Below, piece by piece: positions 54,900 through 64,000 of a stretch of 64,000 nt of DNA. The notes below the pieces were generated by a model. That model saw nothing but the letters and a program-made list of their open reading frames with translations. It did no database searches and was not told where the DNA came from. Numbering within the stretch: position 1 is the stretch's first letter; each line of letters begins with the position of its first letter. The DNA comes from Ascarosepion bandense (lineage: Eukaryota; Mollusca; Cephalopoda; Sepiida; Sepiidae). Location of the stretch: the NCBI GenBank assembly GCA_037127315.1, contig JBBBDQ010000445.1, forward strand, positions 2,232,001-2,296,000. The letters are read 5' to 3'. The position numbers and the translations under genes were made by a program.

Positions 54900-55120
54900 A
54901 CTTGAAACTTCTCGTGTGTATCTAAAGAGTTGAATTATACATTTATTTTAGGTTACGACATATGAATTATCCTTTATTAATAACATATTTGTCTGGAGGT
55001 TTCCTAGTTAATTTGACTTTTAAGTTGACTTGTAATTATCTTTTAGGAAAATAAAACTCCAATGTATAATGAATTAATTGAATAGCTGTTGATTTAAGTG
55101 ATTATGTTTTGTTTAAAATT
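54900..55120. repeat. Recent direct duplication, right copy
   Basis: Starts 'aacttgaaacttctcg' and ends in 'gtgattatgttttgttt'. Partner of 54055-54282, offset about 846 bp. Confidence 0.9.
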
Positions 55121-56864
55121 TTGTTTTTTTTAAAATTCTATAAGTTAGCAGTTCAGTCAATAAGCAGAGCAAAAAGATGTTGCATCCATTGTTTGCTTTT
55201 CTTCTGCCGTACATTCTCTTATAAACTTACTTTAAAAAAAGGTAACAAGAAGAAAATGTCATGAAACACTGGTTTCTATAAATTGAAAAAATTAGTAAAT
55301 TACTTAGTTTACACTTCATAAAATTAAATATTTACTTTAAAATAATAACTAGTTTTAACCTGTTAAATTTTCATGGTTTTCCTATTTGAATTTTCTGATG
55401 AATTTTAATTTTTCAGTTAATGATTGAATAAGCTCATGGTGAGTTCTATGATAATAAAATATCCATAGAAATTCCTCTGTTGTATCGTTAAATATTGAAA
55501 CTTAACAGCTTTAACAAAATATTGCAATAGCAATCATAAATATGAATATTTATTATATTAAAAAGTGGGTAGAAAATAATTTGAAATTGACAACCTTTCC
55601 TATTTCTTTGAAACAGCCATTAAATACTTCTATCTTCTTTCTTTTGTTCATTTTCTAACTGAAACCAAGTTGTGTCTTTTTGAGATCAAAATGAAATAGT
55701 CCGTTATTTATGAGGTATTGGCAGGAGGTAATGGTTGTGTTAACTAACGAAGAGAAGCACAATTATAATAGGATAATGATAATTAAAAATTTATGCAAAG
55801 TTTTGAAGATTATCTGTTTATCAGTTTAACCAAATTGGTATTTTCTACATTCTACTTTGCTGTATGCACACAATTGGTACTAAATTATTTTTTCCAGGAT
55901 AAGGTGTTAGTTTGCCTTTAGGAAGCTTGTATAAATTTGGATAGAAAATGGAATATATTTTGAAGTAAAATATACGAAAATGATTTATTCATTCAGTCAA
56001 AAATATGACAGTAATATTTAAGTCATATTTTAATTGTATTGGTTATATTTTTTGTAGAAGAAACTTATGATTTTTATTTCTGTTGTTGTATGTAAGAAAA
56101 AATTCTCTCTCATAAAACATGAAAATATTTAAAGAAAACTAACATAAAAGAAGCAAAATAAAGCAATATATTAACATACAGTTCTCACCAATAATTAAGG
56201 AGCTAGTCAATTGTTATGGTAATATGAGGCATGTTTGCTTATTTGTATCCAATAAATCCTCCTGTTAGAATAACATTAATATATAGGGAAGATCAGGCTG
56301 TATGGCATATATATATATGATATTGTATAGAATAATTGTTAGAATAATAAATTTGTGATTAGCAACATAATAATGTTTACTACTTCATTTTTTCTTTTTT
56401 AATAATTATAATATTTGAATATTTTTAGTATAAGAATGAATTTTGAAGTTTAAAAGTTTTATTTAAATCTTCATTTCTCTCTTAAGTTAATGTATAATTA
56501 TGAAATTCACTAACTGGATTGAAGGATGAATGGATGACATTTTTAATTTTTATTTCAATGCTTTACTTCTTTTTATTACTTTTGTTTTTCTCTGTCAAGA
56601 GTGCACTAAAAAATCCATGGCACCTAATAACACTTTAACTGTTTGCCGCTATGGCCTAATTATAAGGTTTGTTTACTAGTTTGTCAAACTACTTGCTGCT
56701 GATGAAATAATAAGAAAAAACATGTAGTCTCTGTTTGTTACTCAAATGACCAATCCAACTGAAAAAAAAAAAACACCTATTGATTGACCTCAGTTCAATT
56801 TACTAGTGATTGTTTGCCATTAAGTAATTATGAACTATTTATTCTTAGTAATGCTTTTGATGCT

Positions 56865-56916
<52 letters not shown>

Positions 56917-57464
56917 CATAATGAAAAATGAAAGCTGGGTTTTAAAATTTCTAGAATAAATGTGACCAATTCATAGCTTACTATGTTAGTGTAAGTTGAG
57001 ATTTACTGTGAAAAGAAATGGATGGCTGCCTTTTAAAATAGGAATGCTTAGTCATAGTTTTTGCTCAGACAATAATAGAATATATGAAAATTGGATTTGT
57101 AAGTTTTGTCTGTGTTTGGATATATAAATCATATTAACAATCAAATTCAAATGATATTTCAAATGAGGACATTTTAAATTGGATATTTTCCCATTTGTTT
57201 CTTTTGAAAGTCTGACCAACATGCTTCTTTATTTGTTTTGTTCCTTACCCCCCTCCCCTCACCTACCTCTTGTCAAACTTTGTAACAATGTCCTCTTGGC
57301 ACATCTGATCATTCTGTAGTATCTATTAATATTTCATTCTAGCCATCTCTTAGACAGGAACCTCCTATTCATAAAACCAGCATGCTGATTGAGATTGATT
57401 TTCTTTGAGATGCCCCTTAACCTTCCTATTGAGAATTGCGACATTCAGTCATCTTCTTCAGTCA
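55121..57464. other. AT-rich, no recognised gene
   Basis: TA plus T tract at 56868-56916. No reading frame or element recognised over more than 2 kb; consistent with intron or intergenic DNA. Confidence 0.5.
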
Positions 57465-57700
57465 AACCCAGCATAGATGCTTTTATTCCTTCACGGAAAT
57501 ACCAGGTGAAACCTCATTTTTCCTGATTCATACCAACGTGTTCTGCCACTATAGCACACAGGAATCACTATTTCTGGCTATACCAGTGTGACAGTTCTGA
57601 GCACAACAGATGCCTATTCAGGACTGCATGTAACAAATATGTGTTCCCAAAGAAGCTAAGTCATTGTTTGCTGAGAAAATGAGGCACCATATTATATCTA
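57465..57700 (+). pseudogene. LINE-B linker region, decayed
   Basis: Pieces IDAFIPSRKYQVKPHFS, FIPTCSATIAHRNHYFWLY and SEHNRCLFRTACNKY match the linker block at 10840-11440. Next recognisable LINE-B sequence (57785) belongs far downstream in the protein, so the RT core has been deleted. Confidence 0.72.
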
Positions 57701-57779
57701 ACACCTTTGACTCTCATGGTTATTGATGGCTTTGTCATAGTGTATTGAATAGTAGTAAATTTCTATGTTGAATAATAAA

Positions 57780-58395
57780 AATCTACCATCCACCCGTGTA
57801 TTGAATAATGCTGCCACATCTGGTCGTGTGCCCCTGCTATTCTCCTTGGGGTTCTTGACAAAATACAACAAAGAATCTGTCATGTGATCGATACCGACTT
57901 GGCTGACCAGCTGCAGTCACTCTCTCACCGGCGTGATGTGGCTTCCCTGTGCCTCTTCTATAAATACTTTCACAGCTTCTGCTCCGATGAACTTAGATCA
58001 CTGGTGCCCCCTAGGTACGAATTTGCACAAGATACTAGATTAGCAACTAGGTCCCACCTTTTTACAGTGAAACCGATAAAATGTAACTGCAATTTCTACT
58101 CCAACAGCTTCTTTTCTCGCACTTCCCGCCTGTGGAATTCCCTTCCACATACTTGCTTTCCCGACAGCTACAATCTTCAGGAGTTTAAATGTAAGGTCAA
58201 TAGACACTTCCTAACACACTAACTCGCATACATTCTCTCAAACACTCTTCCTATGTACCTCCTTACTTGTCTATCACCCTCCTTTTGACATTTCCTTTAT
58301 CTAATCACTCTCTCAGCACCTTCCCCTATGTAAACCCCTGTGCTATAGTGGCAGTGGAATGCCTTGCTTGGGGTGAAATGATTAAAAAAAAACAC
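57780..58395 (+). pseudogene. LINE-B ORF C-terminus and 3' end, best preserved
   Basis: 'atccacccgtgtattgaat' starts the coding block. An open frame at 57884-58222 (112 codons) reads IDTDLADQLQSLSHRRDVAS, LCLFYKYFHSFCSDELRSLV, YEFAQDTRLATRSHLFTVKP, SRTSRLWNSLPHTCFPDSYN, LQEFKCKVNRHFLTH and stop. The 3' UTR ends 'ccttgcttggggtgaaatg' and poly-A. Useful reference for the family's C-terminus. Confidence 0.9.
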
Positions 58396-58524
58396 AGAAA
58401 ATACAGTTTCTTTACAAATCAATATACGCAGATGCTAAAAGTCATAGGATAGTATTTTATGAGAACTGGTTAAGCTTGGCAAAGTACCAGCAGTCCAGCA
58501 TGGCTTTGATCTCCCAAATTGTTG

Positions 58525-58945
58525 ATAGACCTCTGGAGAGATATTTGCACTATTTACATTGTTCAGACTATTGTCCTCATGATTATTGCCATATTCACAA
58601 TGTTTTGGACATTGTATGCTTTAGCCTTCTACAGGTGATATATGTTAGAATATTGAACTGAACCCTTTTTGTCCACCAGGGTAGACTGTTCTAGTTTTAT
58701 GCCTTTTCTGGATATCTCAATTTCAGTTATTTCACTTTAGTGTGTTAACTTTTCAGTTTTTTGTTCACCGCTGCTGAGGCCAGGTATTGAACTCACAACT
58801 CCTCACAGGATTACTTCAACCAATGCTTTTATCCACTGGATAAGAGTGAATATGACAAGAAAGATGAGGGAAACAGTCTGAACACTGTAAATAGTATAAA
58901 TAGTTACAGTACTGTATCTCAGAAATATAAACACTGTTGAGCCAT
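58525..58945. repeat. Interspersed repeat R6, copy 2, with tRNA-like interior
   Basis: 'acattgttcagactattgtcc' trimmed to 'cattgttcagactattg' near 58558 and 'cagtctgaacactgtaa' near 58876 are the inverted arms. The minus strand of 58780-58850 has an A-box-like 'gtggataaaagcattgg' and a B-box-like 'gagttcaatacc', spaced as in tRNA-derived elements. 'tttgttcaccgctgctgag' matches 'tttgttcaccactgctaag' at 52322-52340. Confidence 0.65.
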
Positions 58946-60220
58946 TCCACCTTAATAGCTTTCAACAGCTCCTTTTTATTTATAGATACAGGATCTTGTG
59001 TGTAGGTAAATCTCATGCCTTAAATGTTTGATTAGGGTCATACCAGGCAAACATGGTGGCCACACCATTTGTCTTCATTTTTCTCAAGCCAATTCTGGCC
59101 AACTTGGGTTCAATGACATTGCATTGTCCTGCTGGAAAAAACCCTTCATTTTTGGTGTACATTAAGTCCATGAGTGGGTGTAACTAGCAGTCAGCAGTCA
59201 ATGATGTCTTTAGGCAGGCCAACAGACCCAACCCATATCATGTGAGCACACCCCACACTATAAGGTGTCTATAAATTATCTGCATAATTTTAAAATTTCA
59301 TAAAAAATGAAGATAACTTTACAGGAAAACATCTGTAAACAAACAGTTTCATTTAAATACATGAAGACATTTTTACATGTTCATCATTGGTTGAAAGCAA
59401 TGCTAGACGTGATGCTCAGTTTTTGTTCTGTGCAAAGCACTTCCTGTTTTCATAAACTTCTTGTGCCAGACATGGATGCTAACATGACTTGGTGTTTTTT
59501 TTTTGTTTTTTTTTTTTTTACACTTTTTTTTCTGAATGTCTGATTTGGTCTCTTTAAAACTGAATACACGTTCTCTTATGGTGTTGTCATATTCTTTAAA
59601 AATCAGGAACCAATATTAAGTGCTTTTAACATCTACCTGAAAAGACAAAAAAAGTGAATTAAAAGAGAACAAACTGTATATAAATTAAAACTTTTTAATA
59701 TTTCCTTAACATAACAAAGAAGTGTCTTGAAGCTTAACTATAATGGATGCAATAAACTGTGGACATTGTACAGATGATTTATGGATATCCTGTAGAACCA
59801 CTAGCAGCCTGCACAATGCCTTGTTTACAACTGGGTTCAATGGTCCCATAGGGTCTGTGCTATATCCAAACCCTACCATCAATCTGGATTGATAACTCAT
59901 ATTGCTAGTTCTCTAGGATCCAATTAGAGATATCGCTAGATGTATCCACTTAACTGAAAATAGACTGAATACACAGTAGTCAACACTGGAAACGTTTCCA
60001 TGCACATAGTATATTAGGATATTTTGTGAGGAGATACATTTGTTATTTTGTTTGGTAAATCAAAATGTCCAGCCAATTCATTACAAAATAAATCCTCAGT
60101 TGTATATTATTTTGTTTAAGAGCAAACAATTAAGTTGAAAGAATTGACCAGCATATTATAATAGCAATGATGAAGTAATTCATCAGATGAATCAATATTT
60201 AGATTATTAAAATTCTAAAA
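58946..60220. other. No recognised gene
   Basis: Frames of 64-78 codons at 59307-59543 and 59706-59900 have no recognised domain. 59030-59280 is less AT-rich, but I cannot assign it. Confidence 0.4.
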
Positions 60221-60520
60221 TCTAAACTTATTTATAAATGGAACTTTGTCTGTGTGTGTGTCCGTTCCCTATAGACTCTGAAATGGCTGAACCGATTGTC
60301 TTGAAAATTTACACAGTTGTACTATAAGCATCTGCGAGTGTTCTTAGATAGGTTTTGTGTTGAGGTACCCCTGATAAATATCGAAAATTGATAATCAAAA
60401 AAATCGGGTTATAGAAGGAGTGGTCTGATTTTAATCAAATTTGATACACTCATAGACAAAGACATAAGAAACGATATTCAGAAGTTTCAGGGTTGCAGTT
60501 TTTACAATAGTGCAGAAAAT

Positions 60521-60551
<31 letters not shown>

Positions 60552-60742
60552 AAAGGCAAGATGTTTGTGTGTGTGTGTGTGTCTGTTTATCTGTCTGTAT
60601 GTCCTTTATACAAGTCCACAATTTTTATCCGATTCTCACCAAACTTCACACAAATATTCTTTAGGCTGAGTCTGAGCTCCAGGACCATGGATTAGTTTTA
60701 AAGCTTTCATTACACCCAGGCAACACCGGGCTATACTGCTAG
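60221..60742 (+). mobile_element. Non-autonomous Helitron, internally deleted (522 bp)
   Basis: Host A then TCTAAACTTATTTATAAATG at the 5' end; hairpin region 'caggcaacaccggg' (weakened by changes) and CTGCTAG then host T at the 3' end. About 230 bp of the interior seen in the 772-bp copy is replaced by a shorter block ('aatttttatccgattctc', 'cacaaatattctttaggc'), the version also present in the chimera at 29690-29800. Confidence 0.88.
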
Positions 60743-61164
60743 TAAATATATAAATAAAAGTTTAAATAATCTTTCATCAGATTTCTCTATCATACAGTGC
60801 TAACTTTTTTGTAATTAGTTGTGGATGGTTAAGAAAATAGAAAAACATTTGCAGTATGAAAAGCCAATGTTCTTTTTATTTTTAACCCTTGAAATTGGAA
60901 ATATGTTTCTGAAGAAATTCTGTTTCAACAATTTTGGTTTTCTGAATAGATATACAGAACCATGCTATTTTAGTTAGCATATTTGCCAACATTTATTTTT
61001 TTTCATTCATAATTGTGAATATGATTTTAACTTCATTTTTGTGATATTTTAAAACTAATTTTGTTTTTTAAGTATTTTCTAAACTTTTAGTTACCTCAAA
61101 ATATTGAAAAACTTTATTTTTTTAACTAATGATGACTGAAAAAAATACTTATCATCTGTACTGT

Positions 61165-61165
<1 letters not shown>
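60743..61165. other. AT-rich spacer
   Basis: No recognised feature. Confidence 0.4.

Positions 61166-61222
<57 letters not shown>
61166..61222. repeat. (GT)n(TA)n compound microsatellite
   Basis: About 10 GT units followed directly by about 18 TA units. Confidence 0.95.
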
Positions 61223-61226
<4 letters not shown>

Positions 61227-61278
61227 TATGAGCAAGTGTATTAGGTCATATAATTATATTATTTTAATCTTTCTAGAT

Positions 61279-61593
61279 CAGGGGTTTTCAAACTTTTTTG
61301 ACTTACGGATGCCTTTATTAAAAATTTATCCATGGGTGACACTTGCATTCTGGAAAAAAAAAGTAAATTTGAACATCAAGCTCTTGCATGTGTAAAATAA
61401 TTTTTTAGATAAATAACGTTGACATGTAATGGGCAATAGTGCAAGCTTTTGTCATTTGATAACATTAATAAGTAAAAATAAATATCCAGACATTGAAAAT
61501 TTATACTTTGAATTTCACGTGATGATCCATGGATCCCCTATTTTATCCTTGCGGATCCCCCGTGGTCCACTGACCACAGTTTGAAAACTGCCG
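61279..61593. mobile_element. hAT MITE, 315 bp, perfect 8-bp target duplication
   Basis: TTCTAGAT is repeated exactly at 61271-61278 and 61594-61601. Ends: left CAGGGGTTTTCAAACTTTTT, right (reverse complement) CGGCAGTTTTCAAACTG. The shared GTTTTCAAAC block, the CAG-type terminus and the 8-bp duplication are typical of hAT (Charlie-like) non-autonomous elements. No coding capacity. The perfect duplication suggests a fairly young insertion. A hAT transposase remnant lies 2 kb to the right but need not be its source. Confidence 0.9.
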
Positions 61594-61601
61594 TTCTAGA
61601 T

Positions 61602-61989
61602 ATGTTTAAAATTTATATTTTTTGCAGTTGTTTTTATTGGTTACAAAGAGTTTTGATCATTAGTAAAAGTTACTATAGAGAATAAGCAGAATAGTAAATT
61701 AATTAAACAGCTTGTTAAATGCTTAATGTTAGATGAGCCCTGCAATTCAGAAAACTGCTATCTCGGCTAGCTTACAGACTTCATATTTCTCTCGCTAGTT
61801 GTCTTTTTATAATTATAAATGCCATGTATCATTGACATTTGTCAAGCATAGGACAATCGAGTGAATGTAGGTTCTTATTACATACATTCACTTTTCATAT
61901 CTCTTATAACTTGTCCAAACTTGCTGTTCCAAATAAAAAAAAAATTACTTTTTATTTGAAGACATTTATTTGTGAAAGGGTGGGTTGCA
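61602..61989. other. AT-rich spacer
   Basis: No recognised feature. Confidence 0.4.
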
Positions 61990-62506
61990 ATGCAATTGGT
62001 AGGAAAGTCACTATTGATCTGCAGCATTTCAGTTTATCGAATATGACAGATTTAATTTCTCAAGTTTCAAGCTGATTATTTGAAAAGTAAACTGCAAATA
62101 TTTGATTACATTTTATTTTTAAATTTTAATATTTCTAAATTTGCTGCTTGAAGAACAATCATTGCCCTTAACATTGTGAAAAAAAGTACAAAATGCATTC
62201 AGTTTAAAAATAAGGATAAAATACTTTAATCTATTGATCATTTTTTTTTGTTTTAGTTTTCTCAAATTTACTACAAAATTCTTACTGATTTGAGATAATT
62301 TTCTTTTTAAGTATCCAGATTAAAGTAAAGGTAGATGTTAGTATCCCATTATGCTGGAACCAGGATCCATCTGGAGCTTATTAATTCTAAATCTGAGTAA
62401 AACTTGTTGAAGCAGTGTTGTTAGATTTTGAAAGCTCTGTGCTGCTAAATTTTGAATTGGCATAGATTATTTTAAATGTAAAAAGTTGGAAGTGTTGTCG
62501 CCAGAC
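61990..62506. repeat. Repeat R5, copy 2
   Basis: Collinear with 51020-51439 at roughly 80 percent by eye; an extra 60-70 bp lies around 62340-62400. Confidence 0.82.
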
Positions 62507-63330
62507 TTTTTTTTTTTTAATTAGTTCACTGCAAGCAAGGCAATAAAGCCATTAAAATACAAGATGCCATGAGAAAAAAGAAAAAAATAACAAAAGAAAA
62601 GAAATTAAAAAGACAGAAGATAATGATAGATATTGCATTTAGATTTTTGAAGATCAAGGTTAACTAGAAAGCAAGAGTCCAGAATAGTTCCACAAGTGAA
62701 AAGTGCAAGAGAAGAAACTATTAACATAGAACTTAATTACATGTAGCCATTTCAGTCACAGTATCAAAAAGGAAAGCTTATCAGAACACTTGCCATGAAA
62801 ATATTTATGGAAAAGGTACAATAAAACATGTTACAGTGGTGAGAAAGTGACTATAGTTAAAATACCAGGTCCACAAACAAGAAACTGTTAGCATAGAACC
62901 CACGGTTACATCTAGTCAATTCAAGTGTAAATGGATGAGGCCTAGTTGCCAATCTAATACTGCACTTAAATTCATAAAGTTTAGGTAGCACAGCAAATAG
63001 TTCATCTGAACAATTACCATGAAAGTATTTATAGAAAAAGCACAGAGAAGCAACTTTATAGTGATGGAAAAGTGACTGAAGCTGTCAGGTCAGGACCAAT
63101 AATATTGCTGATTCTTTTATGGATTTTATCAAGAATCTCTAAATATATAGCAGGTTCACTAAACCATATGTGGCAGCAATATTTGAAGCATGGATGGATG
63201 AATGGTAAACTTGAAGATATTTAAGATAGATTCTGGTGAGAAAAAATATCTAGCATGATACAGTGAGCCAACATTCTTAGCCACTGACCTGGCAATGGAT
63301 TCAATATAGTCTTTTCAATTTCTCATTGTC
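62507..63330 (-). pseudogene. LINE-B C-terminus and 3' end, old copy with internal duplication
   Basis: T run, 'cactgcaagcaaggcaata' (3' end), then decayed coding blocks in reverse order up to 'gcaatggattcaatatagtc'. The segment around 62690-62780 ('agaagaaactattaacat') is repeated in similar form around 62875-62945 ('caagaaactgttagcatag'). No open frame remains. Confidence 0.75.
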
Positions 63331-63660
63331 TAGTCTCTGAATAGATGTGTTAAGATTTAGATTTCAGTTATTATTCAACTCTTTTTATTTAAATTGGTTT
63401 GCTGTTTCAATCAGAATATCTAGCCAATAATATTAATTGATAATTGAAACCTTCCTGTTTATTAATTAGAATTTTATGTGCCTTTTAATTATAGATCTAG
63501 TTCTACACAGAGTTTAAGTAGAATGATTTTTCATTTGTTAACAGTCATGTTAATGTCCTAGTTTGTGCATGACTGACCAAAGTATCAGCTTGCCTGATGG
63601 AAAATGGGTCCTTGATGGAGTAGACCCTCTATATCAAATAAAAATACAATAAAGAAACAT
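63331..63660. other. AT-rich spacer
   Basis: No recognised feature. It may contain decayed upstream parts of the hAT transposase that follows. Confidence 0.35.
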
Positions 63661-63912
63661 ACACAGATGACTGTTTTAGCAATAAAAAGGAATAAGAACT
63701 TCATAAAGTCATTTGCATGCCATCAGTTACTAGTTCAATGTGAGAGGACATTTTCGAAGCTAAAGATCCTATGAACAGGATTAAGAAATTTGATGCCTGA
63801 GGAGAATTTGGAATCCTTCATGTTGCTATCCATTGAAAAGGAATTGTTAGATGAATTGGATGCAGAATCAATTCTTGGCAGATTTGAACAATCATCCAGT
63901 GAACACAAATGA
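63661..63912 (+). pseudogene. hAT transposase C-terminal dimerisation region (zf-MYM1-like)
   Basis: Plus frame: NKNFIKSFACHQLLVQCERT, FSKLKIL, stop (TGA-free frame but with one TAG/TGA-type break at about 63772), then TGLRNLMPEENLESFMLLSI, EKELLDELDAESILGRFEQ, ending at TGA 63910-63912. C/AERTFSKLK followed by R..M.xExLxSLxLxSIE is the conserved C-terminal block of hAT-family transposases such as zinc finger MYM-type 1-like proteins. The N-terminal zinc finger and catalytic residues are not seen. At least one in-frame stop, so not functional. Confidence 0.78.
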
Positions 63913-64000
63913 TTACTTTTAATATAGTGAACTGCATGCAATGCTCTATTCTACTTTTTAAACCATCTGTTAATCTGTAAATTTTGCAGTAAACTATTTA
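63913..64000. other. Window end, no feature
   Basis: AT-rich; nothing recognised. Confidence 0.4.

Noticed and set aside
59030..59280. Tc1/mariner transposase remnant
   Set aside because: One minus-strand phrase (QQDNA) recalls the family, but the remaining sequence does not keep the DDE/D block order, so the match is not supported.

Overview
The window looks like AT-rich animal nuclear DNA, most likely from a mollusc and probably a cephalopod. The organism call rests on the mix of repeats (tRNA-headed SINEs, jockey/CR1-like LINEs, Penelope-like and Helitron remnants, long TA/GT microsatellites) and on recall of similar families, not on a marker gene. No complete protein gene, bacterial-style operon, rRNA locus or CRISPR array is visible. 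Nearly every open reading frame is a transposable-element fragment or a shadow of a tandem repeat.

Layout. 1-3.3 kb: a 109-bp minisatellite (about 26 copies) whose unit resembles the antisense 3' end of a local LINE, then a 67-bp tandem repeat. 3.7-12.2 kb: a tRNA SINE, two Helitrons with canonical ends, LINE pieces, a perfect 67-bp inverted repeat and a 107-bp tandem repeat. 12.4-15.3 kb: a 23-bp satellite of about 125 copies. 15.4-33.8 kb: a dense nest of two LINE families (LINE-A with a YADD reverse-transcriptase motif; LINE-B jockey/CR1-like), composite SINEs that fuse a full-length 5S rRNA head to a tRNA-like head, Helitrons, and a TIR element with an 8-bp target duplication. 34-37.7 kb: SINEs, inverted repeats, an alternating-hairpin segment, and a second member of the TIR family with a perfect 8-bp duplication. 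37.87-38.01 kb: the only convincing host-gene signal, a palindromic CRE-type site followed by a start codon, 22 codons of a hydrophobic N-terminus and a strong GTAAGT splice donor. No later exon was recognised. 38-64 kb: AT-rich sequence, perhaps a giant intron of that gene. It carries a third LINE fragment (LINE-C) split by a SINE, a Penelope-like GIY-YIG fragment, a Ty3/gypsy-like integrase remnant, a hAT MITE with perfect 8-bp duplication, and a hAT transposase C-terminus at the right edge.

The element copies are mostly broken, and many are nested, which gives relative ages: LINE-A is older than the 5S-tRNA SINE copies inside it, LINE-B at 31.2-32.6 kb is older than the LINE-A copy inside it, and LINE-C is older than its tRNA SINE. 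Strands and coordinates come from reading the sequence by eye, so element ends without target duplications are approximate by tens of bases.
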